The notes under the pieces were generated by a model, which saw only the letters and a program-made list of their open reading frames with translations, did not search any database and was not told where the DNA came from. Below are positions 1-12,290 of a DNA stretch of 64,000 bases, piece after piece. The stretch spans positions 1,178,001 to 1,242,000 of the forward strand of contig NC_135776.1 in assembly GCF_028453695.1 (NCBI RefSeq), written 5' to 3'. The translations under genes were made by a program, and so were the position numbers. Position 1 is the first letter of the stretch; the number at the start of each line of letters is the position of its first letter. This DNA is from Augochlora pura (Eukaryota > Arthropoda > Insecta > Hymenoptera > Halictidae).

Positions 1-1466
1 AGCATCGCGAGATCGCTGCGACTCTCGACGCGATGCCAGGCATCGGAGAAAACGTCCGTAACTCCGTCGGTTTCAAAGATATCCCGCTCGAAGAAATTGC
101 TATATATCTCGCGGCGTGCGTAAGCTTAACGAAAAACTTCAGCGCTTTCGTTTGAGAAAAATTGAAGCAAAAGTCGGTCTCCTTTACGAAAATAAGGAGA
201 AAACGATCCTAGAAAATCCGGCAATAATTCGCTCGTAGGTGGTGGGATGATTTTAAAAGAATATCAGCACGGGAACGGTTAATTATACGAACAGTTGGGA
301 AGGCACGCCGCCGTTAATAAAGAAGCCTGCATAGCGTTCTCCGCAGTATAATCCCGATTCGGCCGCAGCGCCGGCGGAGTCGGTAGCTTGCGCTTCGAGA
401 ATTTGTGGTCGTCGGCAAACGTGTAATTAGTTTAAACCGAGTAACGCGGTAATTAAGCTAGTTCAAACTCCTTTATCAAGACGGAGAGAGGCCGGCCTCG
501 CCCGGCTGCCGTTCCGAGGCCGCTTTTCTCTTCCGCGACATCGGGCAAGAGACGTTGCTCCGGCCCCGGATAAATCGTCGCGATCGCGGCGAAGCTCGAC
601 GGTTCGCGAACGGAGACGTTCGCGACCGTGAACAGCGAGATTTCCTCTCGCAGATTTTCGAGCTTCATCCCTGTGGAAGCGCGGCAGCAAGGCGAAAGAG
701 ATGGTTGAAAGGGCCTGGGAACGGGTTGAAAGGGGTTGAAAGGGGGCGACAGAGGGTGTAACGCGAGAAACGGGTGGGCGTGGTTGATAATGTACGTGCC
801 AATCCGCCTTTAATCTCGCTCTTTTTATATCGGCCCATCTGCCCGTGGCCCGTGAGAAGCTTCAAACTTTGGCCAGGTGTTATCGCCCGTGCCGAGGCAA
901 GAGAGAGAGAACGCGCGTTCACGACAGAGAAGAAACGAAGACGGAGATAAAGAGGGAAAGAGAGAGAGAGAGAGAGAGAGAAAAATAGAAAAGAAAGTTT
1001 TCGACCATCGCGGATCTCCGTCGAACCTTTCTCGCGCAACCCCTATCAATTCCGCCGCGTTTATTGGCCTTTCCTTTTATCTTTTACTTAAAACGATCCC
1101 TTTCGACGCTCCGTATTCGTTTCGACTAATTCCCGGCTCTTTCCCACGAGCCACTCTCTCTCCCCTCAAAGAACGCTTTCCGATTCGAAATTCACGGTCC
1201 GTCGCAGCCTCCACGCGGCGTCTCCTCTTTACGGGACCGTTCGCGGATTCGCGGTTCGATCCTCTCGAGAGGACGTCGCGGTCCTCGCGGTATTCGACCT
1301 CGAACGACGATCACGTTCACCGCAACCTAATCGACAATATTGAAATACGTACACCGCTAATGAATTGCAACCACGAGTCGTATGCATCTATTAGGAGCGT
1401 TAATGGAGGAGTTGCAGTTCGTTCAAATTCGTGAAGAATTATCGATTGTACAAACAAGAGTTAAAG
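1..1466. other. Noncoding, nothing recognised
   Basis: Besides a GA tract at 959-981, no gene, exon or repeat is supported. If Cow continues leftwards, this is part of its next intron. The search for a Kazal-domain exon on the minus strand found none here. Confidence 0.5.
959..981. repeat. GA microsatellite
   Basis: About 11 uninterrupted AG units within a longer purine-rich strand. Confidence 0.9.
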
Positions 1467-1690
1467 TATCAGGTTGGTGCATATGAAATGTCGGAGTACA
1501 TAAAACTGCATATCTTTTTTCAAAAGCTATTAATTTGATCAAAATGTGCCCCATTTGTTTCAATACATTTTTCCCAACGCGAGTTCAATTCACAAATGTC
1601 CGTCTTCAAGAAATTCTGATTTTTCGGATCGATAAACTGTAGTATGGAATTTTTCAGACTGTCTCCATTTACACTGGAGCCCTGTACTGT
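1467..1690 (-). mobile_element. 3' remnant of a mariner-family transposon
   Basis: The left edge reads TATCAGGTTGGTGCATATG, a typical mariner terminal inverted repeat (AGGTTGGTGCA core) with the TA target dinucleotide at 1467-1468. Reading inward on the minus strand, the next sequence is the C-terminus of a mariner transposase. The matching right-hand terminal repeat is not seen up to about 2 kb, so the element is cut off near 1690 and is a dead fragment. Confidence 0.8.
1520..1678 (-). pseudogene. C-terminal fragment of mariner transposase
   Basis: About 52 codons end at a TGA at 1520-1522. Key pieces are FIDPKNQNFL, then LNSRWEKCIETNGAHFD near the end. This corresponds to the last part of mariner transposases, where a motif like LPERWxKCIxxxGxYFx closes the protein. 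The DD34D catalytic part is absent. Upstream, in-frame stops appear beyond about 1690 and the mariner likeness is lost. The fragment cannot encode an active enzyme. Confidence 0.8.
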
Positions 1691-3400
1691 TTAGCCCACA
1701 AAATCTACGCACACGTCGTACAAAACAATTGCGAAATTAAAACCTTTTACCATTTTTATTACAACGCGATCTTCCGGAGGGAGTGCTTGAAAATCCAGCA
1801 GCTTCGAAACGAAGAATTCGAGGCCGGCCGTTTCGAGTTCAACGTCGAATTCTTGCGACGTCTTCGCTGTTTCGTTCGGCAATTATAAAATCCGCTCGAC
1901 GAGCGATGATTTCGATCAGGCAGCGAAATCAATCGACCACGCGCGCCGCCGTCGCCGCCGCTAATGAAATTGCGGAGATGCCCGCCGATCCGGTTGCAGC
2001 CTCGGTCTTCTTTTTTTTTCGAATCGGACGGCTCTATTTTTCGACTCTTGCTCCTTTTATTCGGCCGGTTCGACGTGGAACCGGTAGAACTTTTGATTTA
2101 CGGGGGCGCGCGCGCTCGCGCGGCCCGATGGAATTCCATGAATGCGAAATGCAATCCCCGGCGCCCTGCCACTTTGCTCGCCCCTATCCCCTCCCCCCCT
2201 CCCCTCCCCCTTCGAGAGAGCCAGCCTCTTCCTCCTCCACGTCCGCCATCCCCCGTATTTCCGGTAACTCGCGGAAACTTCGGTTTTCAATCGACCCACG
2301 CGCGCCACGGCAACAAACAACACACGTCCCACCTGCTTATGGAGAAATACGAGTCTCCGTTACACGGTCGCCGTTCGATAGCATTAGCTCGGCTTCTCTT
2401 CTCTCCTCTCTCTTCTCCTATCGCCTGCTCTCTATGTGTGCACGCGCGCCTGTGTCCCGAGGGCTGTTTTACGGGGACATTTATTCTTGTTTGATAAGAG
2501 GGGCATCCGGCGGGGGACCGCGATCAATTAAAAGATTCTGGCCGTTCTCCTCTGTTTGCCGATCGTTCGGACATCTGCGACGACGCGGCGGACAGACAGA
2601 TGCCGGATGACGTTCGAGCGAACCCGTCGAGAAACCGTTGTCAACGGACGTCAGCTTTTTTGCGCGGCTATGGCGTTGAGCAAGACGCGTTCGGTCATTT
2701 TTTGGAACAATAAATAAGATATTTATCATCTGTGCGAAATACGCGATAATCTTTCTCGAGATAAGTCTACGTTAATGTACAGGAAATCAGAAGTAATGGT
2801 AAAACGGCATGGGCTCGGTTCGTCGAGGAGTATGAACGCTGGTTCGATGCGTGAAATTGTCGAGCAACGGGCTCGATCGATAAGCAAAAGCTCGAAGTCG
2901 AAATGGGGAAAGACCCGTTTTCGTATCGGTTCGAAATAAATTTTTACGATCTCGGCCGTGTATAAGTTATAAAACGTAAACGGTACACAAAGGTGGCCGT
3001 TTTGCGGACGAACGAACTCCGCGGGAACGGTGTTTCCGGCGCGTTTAGTGCCGGCCAAGCGGAATACGAACGCCGGCGAAATAACCGATGTAGTCCCGGC
3101 ATTGTTGCACCCCCCCCCCCGTTCCATCCCCGCTTCCAGCGGGGCCATTGCGATTTTATAACCGTCCAATGCATATTAAAGCGGGAAATTACCCGGAACC
3201 GGAGGAAATAATAAGAGTAAAAACCGGGGCGGGGAAAGTAATGGAGGACGTCTCGCGTCGTTTCATCGTTCGTTCCCTGTCGGCGATATTTTATTCGGCC
3301 GCGATCGTGGAAATGCGTCCTCGAACCGGAAACGCTGGTTTCACGGGGCTTGCCGCATTGTGCGTCGAAAAGCGAGTACAGTTTCGAGAAATTGAAGAGC

Positions 3401-3427
3401 AGACGACGACGACGACGACGACGACGT
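3401..3427. repeat. GAC trinucleotide run
   Basis: Nine near-perfect GAC units; a similar run lies 500 bases on. Confidence 0.9.
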
Positions 3428-3920
3428 CGGGGAGGAACCTCGGCCAAGGGTTTCCCGATTTTACGGGGAATTTTATCGATTCGCGAACCCATCCGGAATC
3501 CTCCGTTCTGCCCGCGAGTGTTTCTATATTCCATCGATTCGACCATAAACCGCGGCTGTAAAAATTCGGAACGACGCTTCGAACGTCCCCGAACGCGCGT
3601 GCAAAGCTCCGAGAGCGCGAAAAATTCGCGAACCGCCCGGTCGACGATCGTGTCGAGAGAGCTCGCGAGTCCCGAAATTGCCGGCTCGAAAATTGATTAG
3701 AGCGCGGGGCGGCGAGTGAATTTCGAAAATGTCGTCAGGATAATTTCTGCCGACGCGGGGAAATGCGGGAAGCCGCGGGGGGCCAACGAACTCTCGGATT
3801 CCCGAGCGCACACGCGTCTCCGCTGTAAAAACGTCGCGTCGCCGGAAGATAACGACTGCAAAGCCGGCGGACACCGCGCAATTTTTCTAATTAGTCGCGT
3901 TTCGAACACGCGACGGAAGC

Positions 3921-3960
3921 AGCGACGACGACGACGACGACGACGTCGACGACGGCGACG
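3921..3960. repeat. GAC trinucleotide run, interrupted
   Basis: About 13 GAC-type units with a GTC and a GGC interruption. Confidence 0.85.
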
Positions 3961-4265
3961 AGCCGCGTTCGAGTATCAAGAAACAGAATATCTCTCGTTG
4001 CCGCGAGCGGCAAAATTTCAAGGAAACTTGATTTGCCGGTGCAAGGGCCGCGGAGCTGACCACCGGAAACCCGGCACCGGCTTCCGTTCTCTTTCCGGCG
4101 AAAGAATAATTAAATTCTTCTCCGTGGACCCGCGACCCTCTCTCTCTCCCTCTATCTCTCTGCGGTCGCTCGTTCTTGCGCCGTGTTTCGCGCTTGATTT
4201 TGTTCGAATCATAATTACACCGTCGTGTTCGGTGTTTCCTTTTTCGTCGCGCTATAACCGACGAG

Positions 4266-4297
4266 AGCGCGCGCGCGCGCTCGCTCGCTCGCTCGCT
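4266..4297. repeat. GC then GCTC run
   Basis: GCGCGC alternation passes into four GCTC units. Confidence 0.85.
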
Positions 4298-4375
4298 TGA
4301 TGAATATGGAGTGGATTGAACTCGACTTTTAATTTTCCACCGGAGTAATAACTCCCCCTTCTTCCGCGCCACACG

Positions 4376-4397
4376 CCCCCCCCCCGCCCCCCCCCGC
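4376..4397. repeat. C-rich run
   Basis: Ten C, G, nine C, G-type tract that could form a G-quadruplex on the minus strand. Confidence 0.8.
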
Positions 4398-5189
4398 GCC
4401 CTCGCCACGCTCGCCGCGGTTCCGGTTTTTCCGAAAAATTGGAAATTCTCGGCACAAAAGCTTCGATGAAACAACAAGAATGCATCCGGCGCCGGGACTC
4501 TCGATAATCGAGGATCCTTGTCCGAGGAATTTCTAATACGATCGTTGAATAGGAAATTCCCGACTGCCTCTCTCTCTCTCTCCCTCTCTCTCCTCGCTTT
4601 TCGCCACGATCGAGAACGATACAGACCCGAGAACGTTCGTATCGTGGTTTCTCGCGGCAGTGGAACAGCTCGGCCTTTGGCCAGACCGCGAGGGGAAAGC
4701 TGCTGCATTGTCCTTTGCTGGAAAATTTTGCCGACCGGTTTCTATGCTCTGCCTCGTTCGGAACGGGCTTGAAATGAAATGCAACGCCGGTACTTCGGAA
4801 TATAAAAATGTCTTTGTTGGTTGCCACGCGAGGCCGCGTTCTTTGTCGAACGAATTTTCAACAGCGACTGACTTTCCAACCGCGCGTACGATATCTTTTA
4901 ATACGTCCCATTACAATTACCAACCGCTTGGCTGAAATTTAAGTCGGTTTAAAACAGTTTAACGGTGAAGCTACGGTGCACCGAAAGCGGCCAACGCGTG
5001 CGTTGCTTCGCGGAGATAAGGCTGAATTTAATTAGACCCTTCGTTGTTTTTATTACAGCGCGATGCTCGAATTAAGAAATTTGCCCCGGCGCTTCTTAAA
5101 AAGAGAGGAGACTTTGTAGCTCGACGGACCGGGCGTCCGAGAGTTAAGGGTTGACAAAGGGACCGCGAACTTTAAATTGGCTTTCAGAC

Positions 5190-5193
<4 letters not shown>

Positions 5194-5220
<27 letters not shown>
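5194..5220. repeat. CT microsatellite
   Basis: Thirteen uninterrupted TC units. Confidence 0.9.
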
Positions 5221-5526
5221 AGCGGACGATTATTCCGGCCGGCGAAGGAAGACCCGAAACGCGCATCGAGGAAAGAAAGCTCGTTCTCTCGGCCGGAAAG
5301 AAGAAAGCAACGGGCCCGCCAAGGGGTTTGTTTTCCAGCGTCGATTTTTGCCGGTGAAAAGCGAGTAGTTCCGTCGAGGGACGTCCGTCGACGATTTTCG
5401 GCGGGACAGAGCAGCGCGCGGGCGTGCAACACTCAAGAATGCGAGGGCTCGTAACAATTCCGCTCGAAATCAGGCTAACAGCGTTTAAACTTTACACGAG
5501 GCCCGGCCATTAACCACTCGACGCCG

Positions 5527-5567
5527 CGCCTCGCCTCGCCTCGCCTCACCCTCGCCTCAACTTGCCT
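5527..5567. repeat. GCCTC minisatellite
   Basis: About eight imperfect CGCCT units; the complement resembles the GAGGC array at 21.2 kb. Confidence 0.8.
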
Positions 5568-6919
5568 CGTCGCGGCGTCGGTGGTTCCCTCGCTTTTCTC
5601 CGGTAATCACGGCGCGCGAACAAAACATCGTTTCGCCGCTTTCTTCTGAAATACGGTTGACGAAATTGAGAGAGAAAGAGAGAGAGAGAGAGAGAGGCCA
5701 GACGGGCCTGCACGGGAAAAAGGACAATTTTCCCTCGGTGCCGGGTTTTTCCGAATCCCGGGAAACACGACCTCGTAACCGTAAACGAAGACTCCCGTGG
5801 GCGACGGTCAAAGGAACTGCTCGAGTTTTTCGAATCGTGCCGATCGTTTCCCCGCAACGTCCGCTAATGAAATTGTCCTATAGCTTCTTCTCGCCGACGC
5901 CTCGCCATTTTGTCCTTTGCCAATCTCTACGAAGAGAGATATTTATTTATCAAGTGCCCTCCTGTTGCACCGATCCGACAACGATATAATTTTATCGGCT
6001 GTTTAAGAAACGATCCTACATAATCGTGTCAAAGGCTCGATACTGCACGGTTGGTAGCAAAAAGGGTTCTCCTAAAATCAGTTAAAGTCGGTGGAAGGAA
6101 GAGGCTGGTTTCCGACGCGCGATCGCATTTCCCGACGAGCGAACAGCCCCGTTTGTGCATCGAACGGCCGACGGTGCATTAACCGGCGCGGCTTGGCGCC
6201 GCCGCGATGGGACGACGAGGACGGCCGCAAAATACGCTGTAGACCGCAGTCTATTGCAGACGGAATTGCAACGGCATTCATTCTGTCGTCCGGTCGGGGA
6301 GGCGGGGAGGGGGGGAGGCAAGGTTTCGGATCCCGGGACTCGAGGCTCGGGGATCCGGGACCGTTGCTGCGGCAGCCTAATTCTGCAAAGGCCGACTACT
6401 CTCGGCAAGGAGTCCGATATATCGGATCGACTAATTCGGCCCGTCGCATCGGCTGCGTTCACCGCGGCGCAAATACGCGCGGCGCGGCGCGGGGCAATGA
6501 GGTGGAGAGAGGCTGATGTGCTGTCCGATGTCGCGTTGCCGTCCGAGAGCGACTCGTATTTCCATGGAAATTGCAGTTGCCGCGGCGTCAAGTAGACGGG
6601 GGGACTGCGGCAACCCCCCTGCCTTCGTCTGTCTCTCGCTTTCGCCTCGATCCCTCCCCCCCCTCCTCCTCCACCGCCAATGTCGTCCTCGTTTTTCGGT
6701 CGGGCAACCTGTTATCGATCCTTTCAAGGCGGACGGGGGATCAAGATTCCGCTAATCCGAGCGCGGTCGAGTCGGGGGATTAGGCTTGCGAGAGGCTGAT
6801 GGAAGTCAATGGTCGATCGACGGGACGCGAAGCTGCAGTTCACGGTTGGTTGAACTCCCGGCCAAGTGGTAGAAAGCCGGCGGAAGTAGTAGCGAGCGTC
6901 GGTGCCTGGACGGACGAGA

Positions 6920-7850
6920 GAGAAACTGTGCTGGTGGTAGTGGCGGTAGTAGTAGTAGATCTCGATGTTTTGTCGGACGGGAAGGAAAGAAGTAGTACAC
7001 TTTCAGATTTAGTCAGCCAAGGAGAGAGGGAGAGTGGCGCGAGCCTTCGGATTTGGTCGGACAAGAGAGAACCGAGTAGTAATAGAAAAAAAAAGTAGTA
7101 CACCTTTGGATTTACTCGGTCGAGGGAGAAACAAGCGACAGAGCCTCGTTCTGCACAGTCGGACAATGAAAACGAAGTAACAGATCTCGATGTTTCGTCG
7201 GGCGGGAAAGAAACAAGTAGGACGACACTCAATGTTCGGCGAGGTAAAACGGAGAACGGCACCGTGGATCTCGATGTTTAGTCGAACAGAAGGGAGGCAA
7301 ATGGTACCGTCCGAATGTTTTGCTAGACAGGGAAGGTGTGGTACAGTGGCTTGATGTTTCAGACAGATTGCAAACAGATCAGTGTGGTGGATCTCGAGGG
7401 ACGGGAGCAGGAGAAGAACAAGAAGAAGAGAGAGAGAAACCGGAAAAAAGGAAGCAAAGCTTCAACATTCGATCGGACAGGAGAGGAGGAGCAGTGGTAG
7501 ATCTGTACACCTAGTCAGCCGAGAGAAGAGTAATATATCGTCTGCTGGAGGCTGGAGCAGAAAGACAAGTGGTACGCGCTGGTGTGTGGTCTGACAGGGG
7601 ACAGTGGTTTAGATCAGCGCGTGGCTGGGCGGGAGACTAAGTAGTATATATTAGGGCGAGGTCGGGCAGGAAGGCAGTAGTATATCTCGGTGTCTGATCA
7701 GAGCAGGCAGAGAGGAGGATGTATCGACGTCTAGATCGAAAAATCTGGCGGTGGAACTTGGAAGGGCAGATCGGACGAGACACACCGAGCGGTACGAGTC
7801 TACGTCTGGTTAAGTAGTACGAGTCGAGGCGCGAGTAGACGGAGCGGAGA
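6920..7850 (+). repeat. Degenerate AAGTAGTA minisatellite array
   Basis: About 0.9 kb is built of imperfect units, each with a (C/A)AAGTAGTA start, often followed by ATCTCGATGTTT, then GTCGGxCGGGAxGGAA. Clear units begin near 6947, 6989, 7076, 7095, 7165, 7211 and 7640-7680, with later decayed copies to 7816. Spacing is about 40-60 bases. No tRNA, gene or known transposon accounts for it. Relatives are found elsewhere in the window in both orientations. Confidence 0.6.
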
Positions 7851-8034
7851 GTAACGCCGACGCCGCGGAGGAAGCAAAGTAGCGACGCGTCGTGACCGCG
7901 CGCGGCCCGGCGTGCCAAGTATTTCGAGTAGACTTGGAAGGGTCGGTGCATAAAATGTTCAGGCGAGCAGGATATACGGGCCGACAGGTATTGTTTCGGC
8001 AGAGCGAGTCTACACGCTGGCTTATCAGGGAACG

Positions 8035-8038
<4 letters not shown>

Positions 8039-8083
<45 letters not shown>
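8039..8083. repeat. GA microsatellite
   Basis: About 22 perfect GA units, the longest in the window. Confidence 0.95.
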
Positions 8084-8086
<3 letters not shown>

Positions 8087-9079
8087 GCGGCAGAAACCGA
8101 GCCAAAACTGTGCTTGAAATCGATGTTACGTTGAAAACCGAGTATCAGTTCGTAACTGGAAGTTTCCGCGATAAATTCCGCGCGTCGCAGGCGTGTTTTT
8201 TGTCCCCCGTTACAGACACACGGCCGCGCGCGCGCGCGCATGCCGTGTCTCAAGCGGGGCTGCGGCACTTCGTTTCAGCAGATTATTCTTTAAATAAATT
8301 CCTGTTTAAAAGCGGCGAGTGGCTCGGCGCTTCGGCCGACCTAAATTTTCCCGCGGTCGAGCCTAGGACAGCTCGAAATTAATTTCCACGGGCCGACGAG
8401 ATTTACGGCGGCATGTAATGCCGCTCTGAACCGTGCACGTACACCGGAGGAGTGTCTCCCGCAATTTTTCACCGCCTCGGTGCCCGTTCCCCGAGGGAAC
8501 GAGTGTATCGAAAGGAGACCTGGCCGCTTCCTTCCGCCAAATTTACAAGCACCCCTCACAAATTATCGCGTCGCCTCTAGTTTTCGAAACGGTTTCTCGT
8601 CGCCTCGCTGCTTCTTTATTTCGAGGAGCCTGCAGACGCGCGTTTAACGCCTCGAGAATTCCAGGAAGCCATCTTCCGCAGATCCAGACTCTAGCGGAGA
8701 CGGTCGACGCATAGTCGGACACAGAGAGCCTCCCTTTCGGGCGTAATCGAAGCGTCGCGTCGACTTCGCAAGGACACCGCGCGATCGATTCTCCGGGTCC
8801 TGAGAAGAACCGGGGGTGGCCGGTAAAACCGGGGGAAGGGTATAAAGGGAGAAAACGACGTCGGATAACCGGTCTCGCGACCCCTTTTAAATCAATGACG
8901 CCGCGCGTCCCGTCGCGTCGGTTGGCGCGGCTCTTCGGAATGCCGGGTGCAATTTTACATGCCGTTTGTTTCAACGATCCGCCAATTCAGCGACGATGAA
9001 GAGGAGCGACGCGCTCGATCGCGAACACCGGAACACGAGCTAAGAATATCGAGCAACGTGCACGAAAGACCGAGAAAGA

Positions 9080-9132
9080 TAGAGAGAGAGAGGGAGAGAG
9101 AGAGAGAGAGCGAGAGAGAGAGAGAGAGAGAG
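9080..9132. repeat. GA microsatellite, interrupted
   Basis: GA units with GGG and CGA interruptions over 53 bases. Confidence 0.9.
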
Positions 9133-10002
9133 CGCTCGCGGAGCTTACTCGGCAATAAAGAGGAGGAACGAGAGGAGCAAGGAGCGTTTCCCACTTTCCG
9201 CTGGCAAAAAAGTCGAAGCGGCGACAAAATGCTCATCGGAGTCTCCGCGAGCTCGTCCATCATCGCATTATCTCGCTGGTTATCGACTGGAGATCCCCCG
9301 CCAGACTGATATACTCTTTCCACGGTTCCTCGGTTCCTCGCCAGGGAACCGTAATTTCTTCGAGCAGTCTCTCTTCTTGAAATATTTTCGAGCTCCACCC
9401 ACTCTCGGTCGCGACCGGCGCGCCGATGCCACCGAGAACGACAGCTCTTTTGTTTACATAAATAAATTGCAACACTCTCCGCAAATTTGTTCGCCGCCGA
9501 CGCTGCGCTAAATGCCGAACCGTTAAACCGCTCGACGTACTCCGACGAGTCTCGCGCGTATTTTATTCCGGACTGCTTAAATATCAATTTTATTCCGGCT
9601 CTTCGACCGTCGATTCTATTCCGTTTCTTAAAAGAACGAACTTTATAGAATCGGACGAGCGAAACACGGAGGAGGAAGAACGGCGTCGGAAGAATTTACG
9701 ATACTTTGTTGCAGTATTTTTCATCCGCGGAAACTAGTCGGCTTCGCCCGGCGGATCCTTTACGGGGAAGTAAAAATTGTTTGCAATTTCCTTGGATAGG
9801 ATGAATTTTCATCGGGACAAGAATCCCCGCGGAGAAGTTATTCGAAAAGAGCGCGGCTAGAAAATTAGCTGGCGGAGAGGAGAACGCGGACGGATTTCGT
9901 CCGGTACAAAGGTTTCATTAACGGGGGGGAGTTCGTTATCTATGCATAAGAAACGAAGCCGTTCCACCGTATTGCATCCTCGCGCCTCAAACTCCATTTC
10001 TC

Positions 10003-10060
10003 TAAGTAATTAATTAATCGATGACCCGGCCCCGGCGTCATCTTAATTATTGAAGGCAAT
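10003..10060. promoter_or_regulatory. AT-core block, possible conserved regulatory element
   Basis: AAGTAATTAATTAATCG, rich in TAATTA homeodomain-type cores, leads into GATGACCCGGCCCCGGCGTCATC, an imperfect palindrome with GATGAC/GTCATC arms at 10020-10042, then TTAATTATTGAAGGCAATC. The dense layout suggests a regulatory element, but conservation cannot be tested here. Confidence 0.25.
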
Positions 10061-10184
10061 CTTGAGTCGCAGTAACGAGATTTCGCCGGGAAAGGGTGGG
10101 GGGAGGAGGGTGCGGCAGCCAGCTAGCTAGCACGAGCTCTCGCCTGAAACTTTGGGGACAGAGTAATAAAGCTCTCGCGCGCGC

Positions 10185-10186
<2 letters not shown>

Positions 10187-10224
<38 letters not shown>
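10187..10224. repeat. CT microsatellite
   Basis: About 18 perfect CT units. Confidence 0.95.
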
Positions 10225-10227
<3 letters not shown>

Positions 10228-11782
10228 GAACAATCCAATTGCCGCGAAAATAATATTCCCGATAAAATCGTAAAACCCGAGCAAGTCATCCCACCCCGGC
10301 CGCGTTGATCCGGTAAACGGGGAAAAGCGAACGGGCGGCATTCCACGGGGGACTCGCGAATCGCGCGAGATTCTTCAAGAATACCAAAGACACCCTCGGG
10401 GCCAACTACGAATCCCGGGAATTTAGGTTAACGGGACAAATTTCTCTCTTTATCGCGGGCACCGTGGAAATTTCGTTGTCCGTTTCCGTGCCCCTTCGAC
10501 TCGTTTCTGTGCGTCGCCGAAACGCAGATTCCTGGTCGATTTTCTATCCAGCCGATGCGAGACGGATTTGGATACCTAGCCGACGATGGCAGCCGCGTCC
10601 GTTTCTTTTACGGAACTCGCGCACCGTTCGACAATTAAACTGCGAGGTGGAACCACTCGAGACGGTTGTCGAGAGAGAGAGGGGAGGGGCGAGCAAATAG
10701 AGCGAACCTATACGGGGTCAGACGCGGTCTAGACGCCGAAGAACGTCGAAGAGCGCAGCGGAATTAGACTGCTTAATTTGGACCGCGCGGTCGGACGAAA
10801 GTATTTCAAAAAATATCTCGTTCGATCGCGGAACTGGATTACGCGCGAGGTCTTAAATACTCGAAGGAACGATCGACGTATTTCGATTGTTCGTTCCGAG
10901 CCGATTTCGCGGAACAAGTTGGCATCCTTCTCGCCGAAGAGCGGCCGTAGAAGCGCGAAGTGTGTTCACTGTTGATTTCCACTCGGGAGAGATCGTAGCC
11001 GTGAGAAATCGGTTTAAATATTTTGCAGGACCGGGGACGAACGGTGAAGGAGGAGGAGGTGGAGGAGGAGGACGCGCGCGGAATGGTTTCCGTGTGTTCG
11101 ATCGGCTGGGGACGCTTTATCGGAAGAGGAATGGCGGATTATCATATTACTTCTCGTTTGTGAGCTGTATAGCGGGCGGGAACACCGTCTCGGAAATAAC
11201 AGGGAAATATCGGAGAGCCGGGGGGTGGTGCCACTGGGGAAAGTGGATCCGGTACCTATGTTTTGTTTTTCACGAGACATTAACCTGGAATTATTGGTTT
11301 CGCCGTTCTCCGGCTGTCGAACGGCTGCCGGCTCCCCGGGGGAGATCGAATAAAAGATCGGCTTTATGGGTCACGTTTCCGCGGATGCGTGCCCCCTCCC
11401 CCTCTTGCCCCCGCCGCGATCACAAAAACCCTTGGAGAAATATCGCGCGACGAAACGATCCGTCGAGATTCGATCCGCCGTTTCACAACTCGTTCCGGAA
11501 CCGAGAGAGCGTTCTCGGCGCTATTATCGGCCGGAAGGTGGAACAACTCCGCGGCCGCGGATCACGGAAACGACGAGTCGGCGATCTAAAAAATGAATTT
11601 CGAAGGATCCCCGCAGAGAGAACCGGGGGGAGAGCTATAGGCCGAAGGGGGCGCGTTTGCTTTAGCGCGGCGCTTCGTCAAACAGCAGTTGCTCGCCCCG
11701 GCAAGGATACGGGGGGGAGTCGCGGGAGCTTCTGGTCGTCGGCTAGAGAAAATTCCACGGGGAAACCAGCTCAGACGGAAGA

Positions 11783-11824
11783 CGAGCGAGCGAGCGAGCG
11801 AGCAAGAGCAAGAGCAGGAGCAGG
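11783..11824. repeat. GAGC / AGAGC run
   Basis: Five GAGC units pass into AAGAGC and AGGAGC units. Confidence 0.8.
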
Positions 11825-12290
11825 GGAGGGCCGAGAGGGGAAGCGTTGCCGGCGAAACATTTCTTCCTACTTAAATTTGCACGAGCGAGCAGAGCAAAGA
11901 GGGTTTTCCATCCGCCCGGCTCTGCTCTGCTCTTTCTCCTTCGCTTGTTTCCCTCCCGTTGCACACTCTTCCGTCCCCGAGCGTGTGGTCCTTTGAAAAT
12001 TCTCCTGAATGTTGTCGCAAGAGCCGCCGTCGAACGCGAAACAGTCTAATTGCGACGACGGCTGACGGCTGTCGACGACGTGCCGAGCTAACCTCATCCC
12101 CAAAAATTGCCCGCAACTTGCCCCCGACGTTCGCGCGCGCGCGCGCTTATCCCAAACGCGAAACCCGAAACGAAGCCTTAGCCATTGTCGACGTAAACGT
12201 GAAACCCTTTCATTTTATAACGTCAATTATTTGGTTGGAATTCGTGGTGATTGGAACGTAACAATTTAATCAAATTCAAAGCGAAAAGTT

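Larger units (their letters stand above)
1691..6919. other. Noncoding DNA with simple repeats
   Basis: It holds GAC runs (3401-3427, 3921-3960), C runs (3110-3120, 4376-4397), CT/GA tracts (4568-4592, 5194-5220, 5669-5696), a GC/GCTC run (4266-4297) and a GCCTC minisatellite (5527-5567). Open frames across it are low-complexity and unsupported. Confidence 0.5.
7851..12290. other. Noncoding DNA with simple repeats and one AT-core block
   Basis: It holds long GA tracts (8039-8083, 9080-9132), a CT tract (10187-10224), a GAGC/AGAGC run (11783-11824) and the AT-core block at 10003-10060. The 369-codon plus frame at 10887-11996 is Arg/Gly-rich, has no domain and crosses the GAGC run; it is not accepted as a gene. 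Confidence 0.5.

Noticed and set aside
10887..11996. 369-codon plus-strand open frame
   Set aside because: Arg/Gly-rich, crosses a GGAGGAGG stretch and the GAGC run, no domain, no conserved motif. Typical of DNA poor in stop codons.
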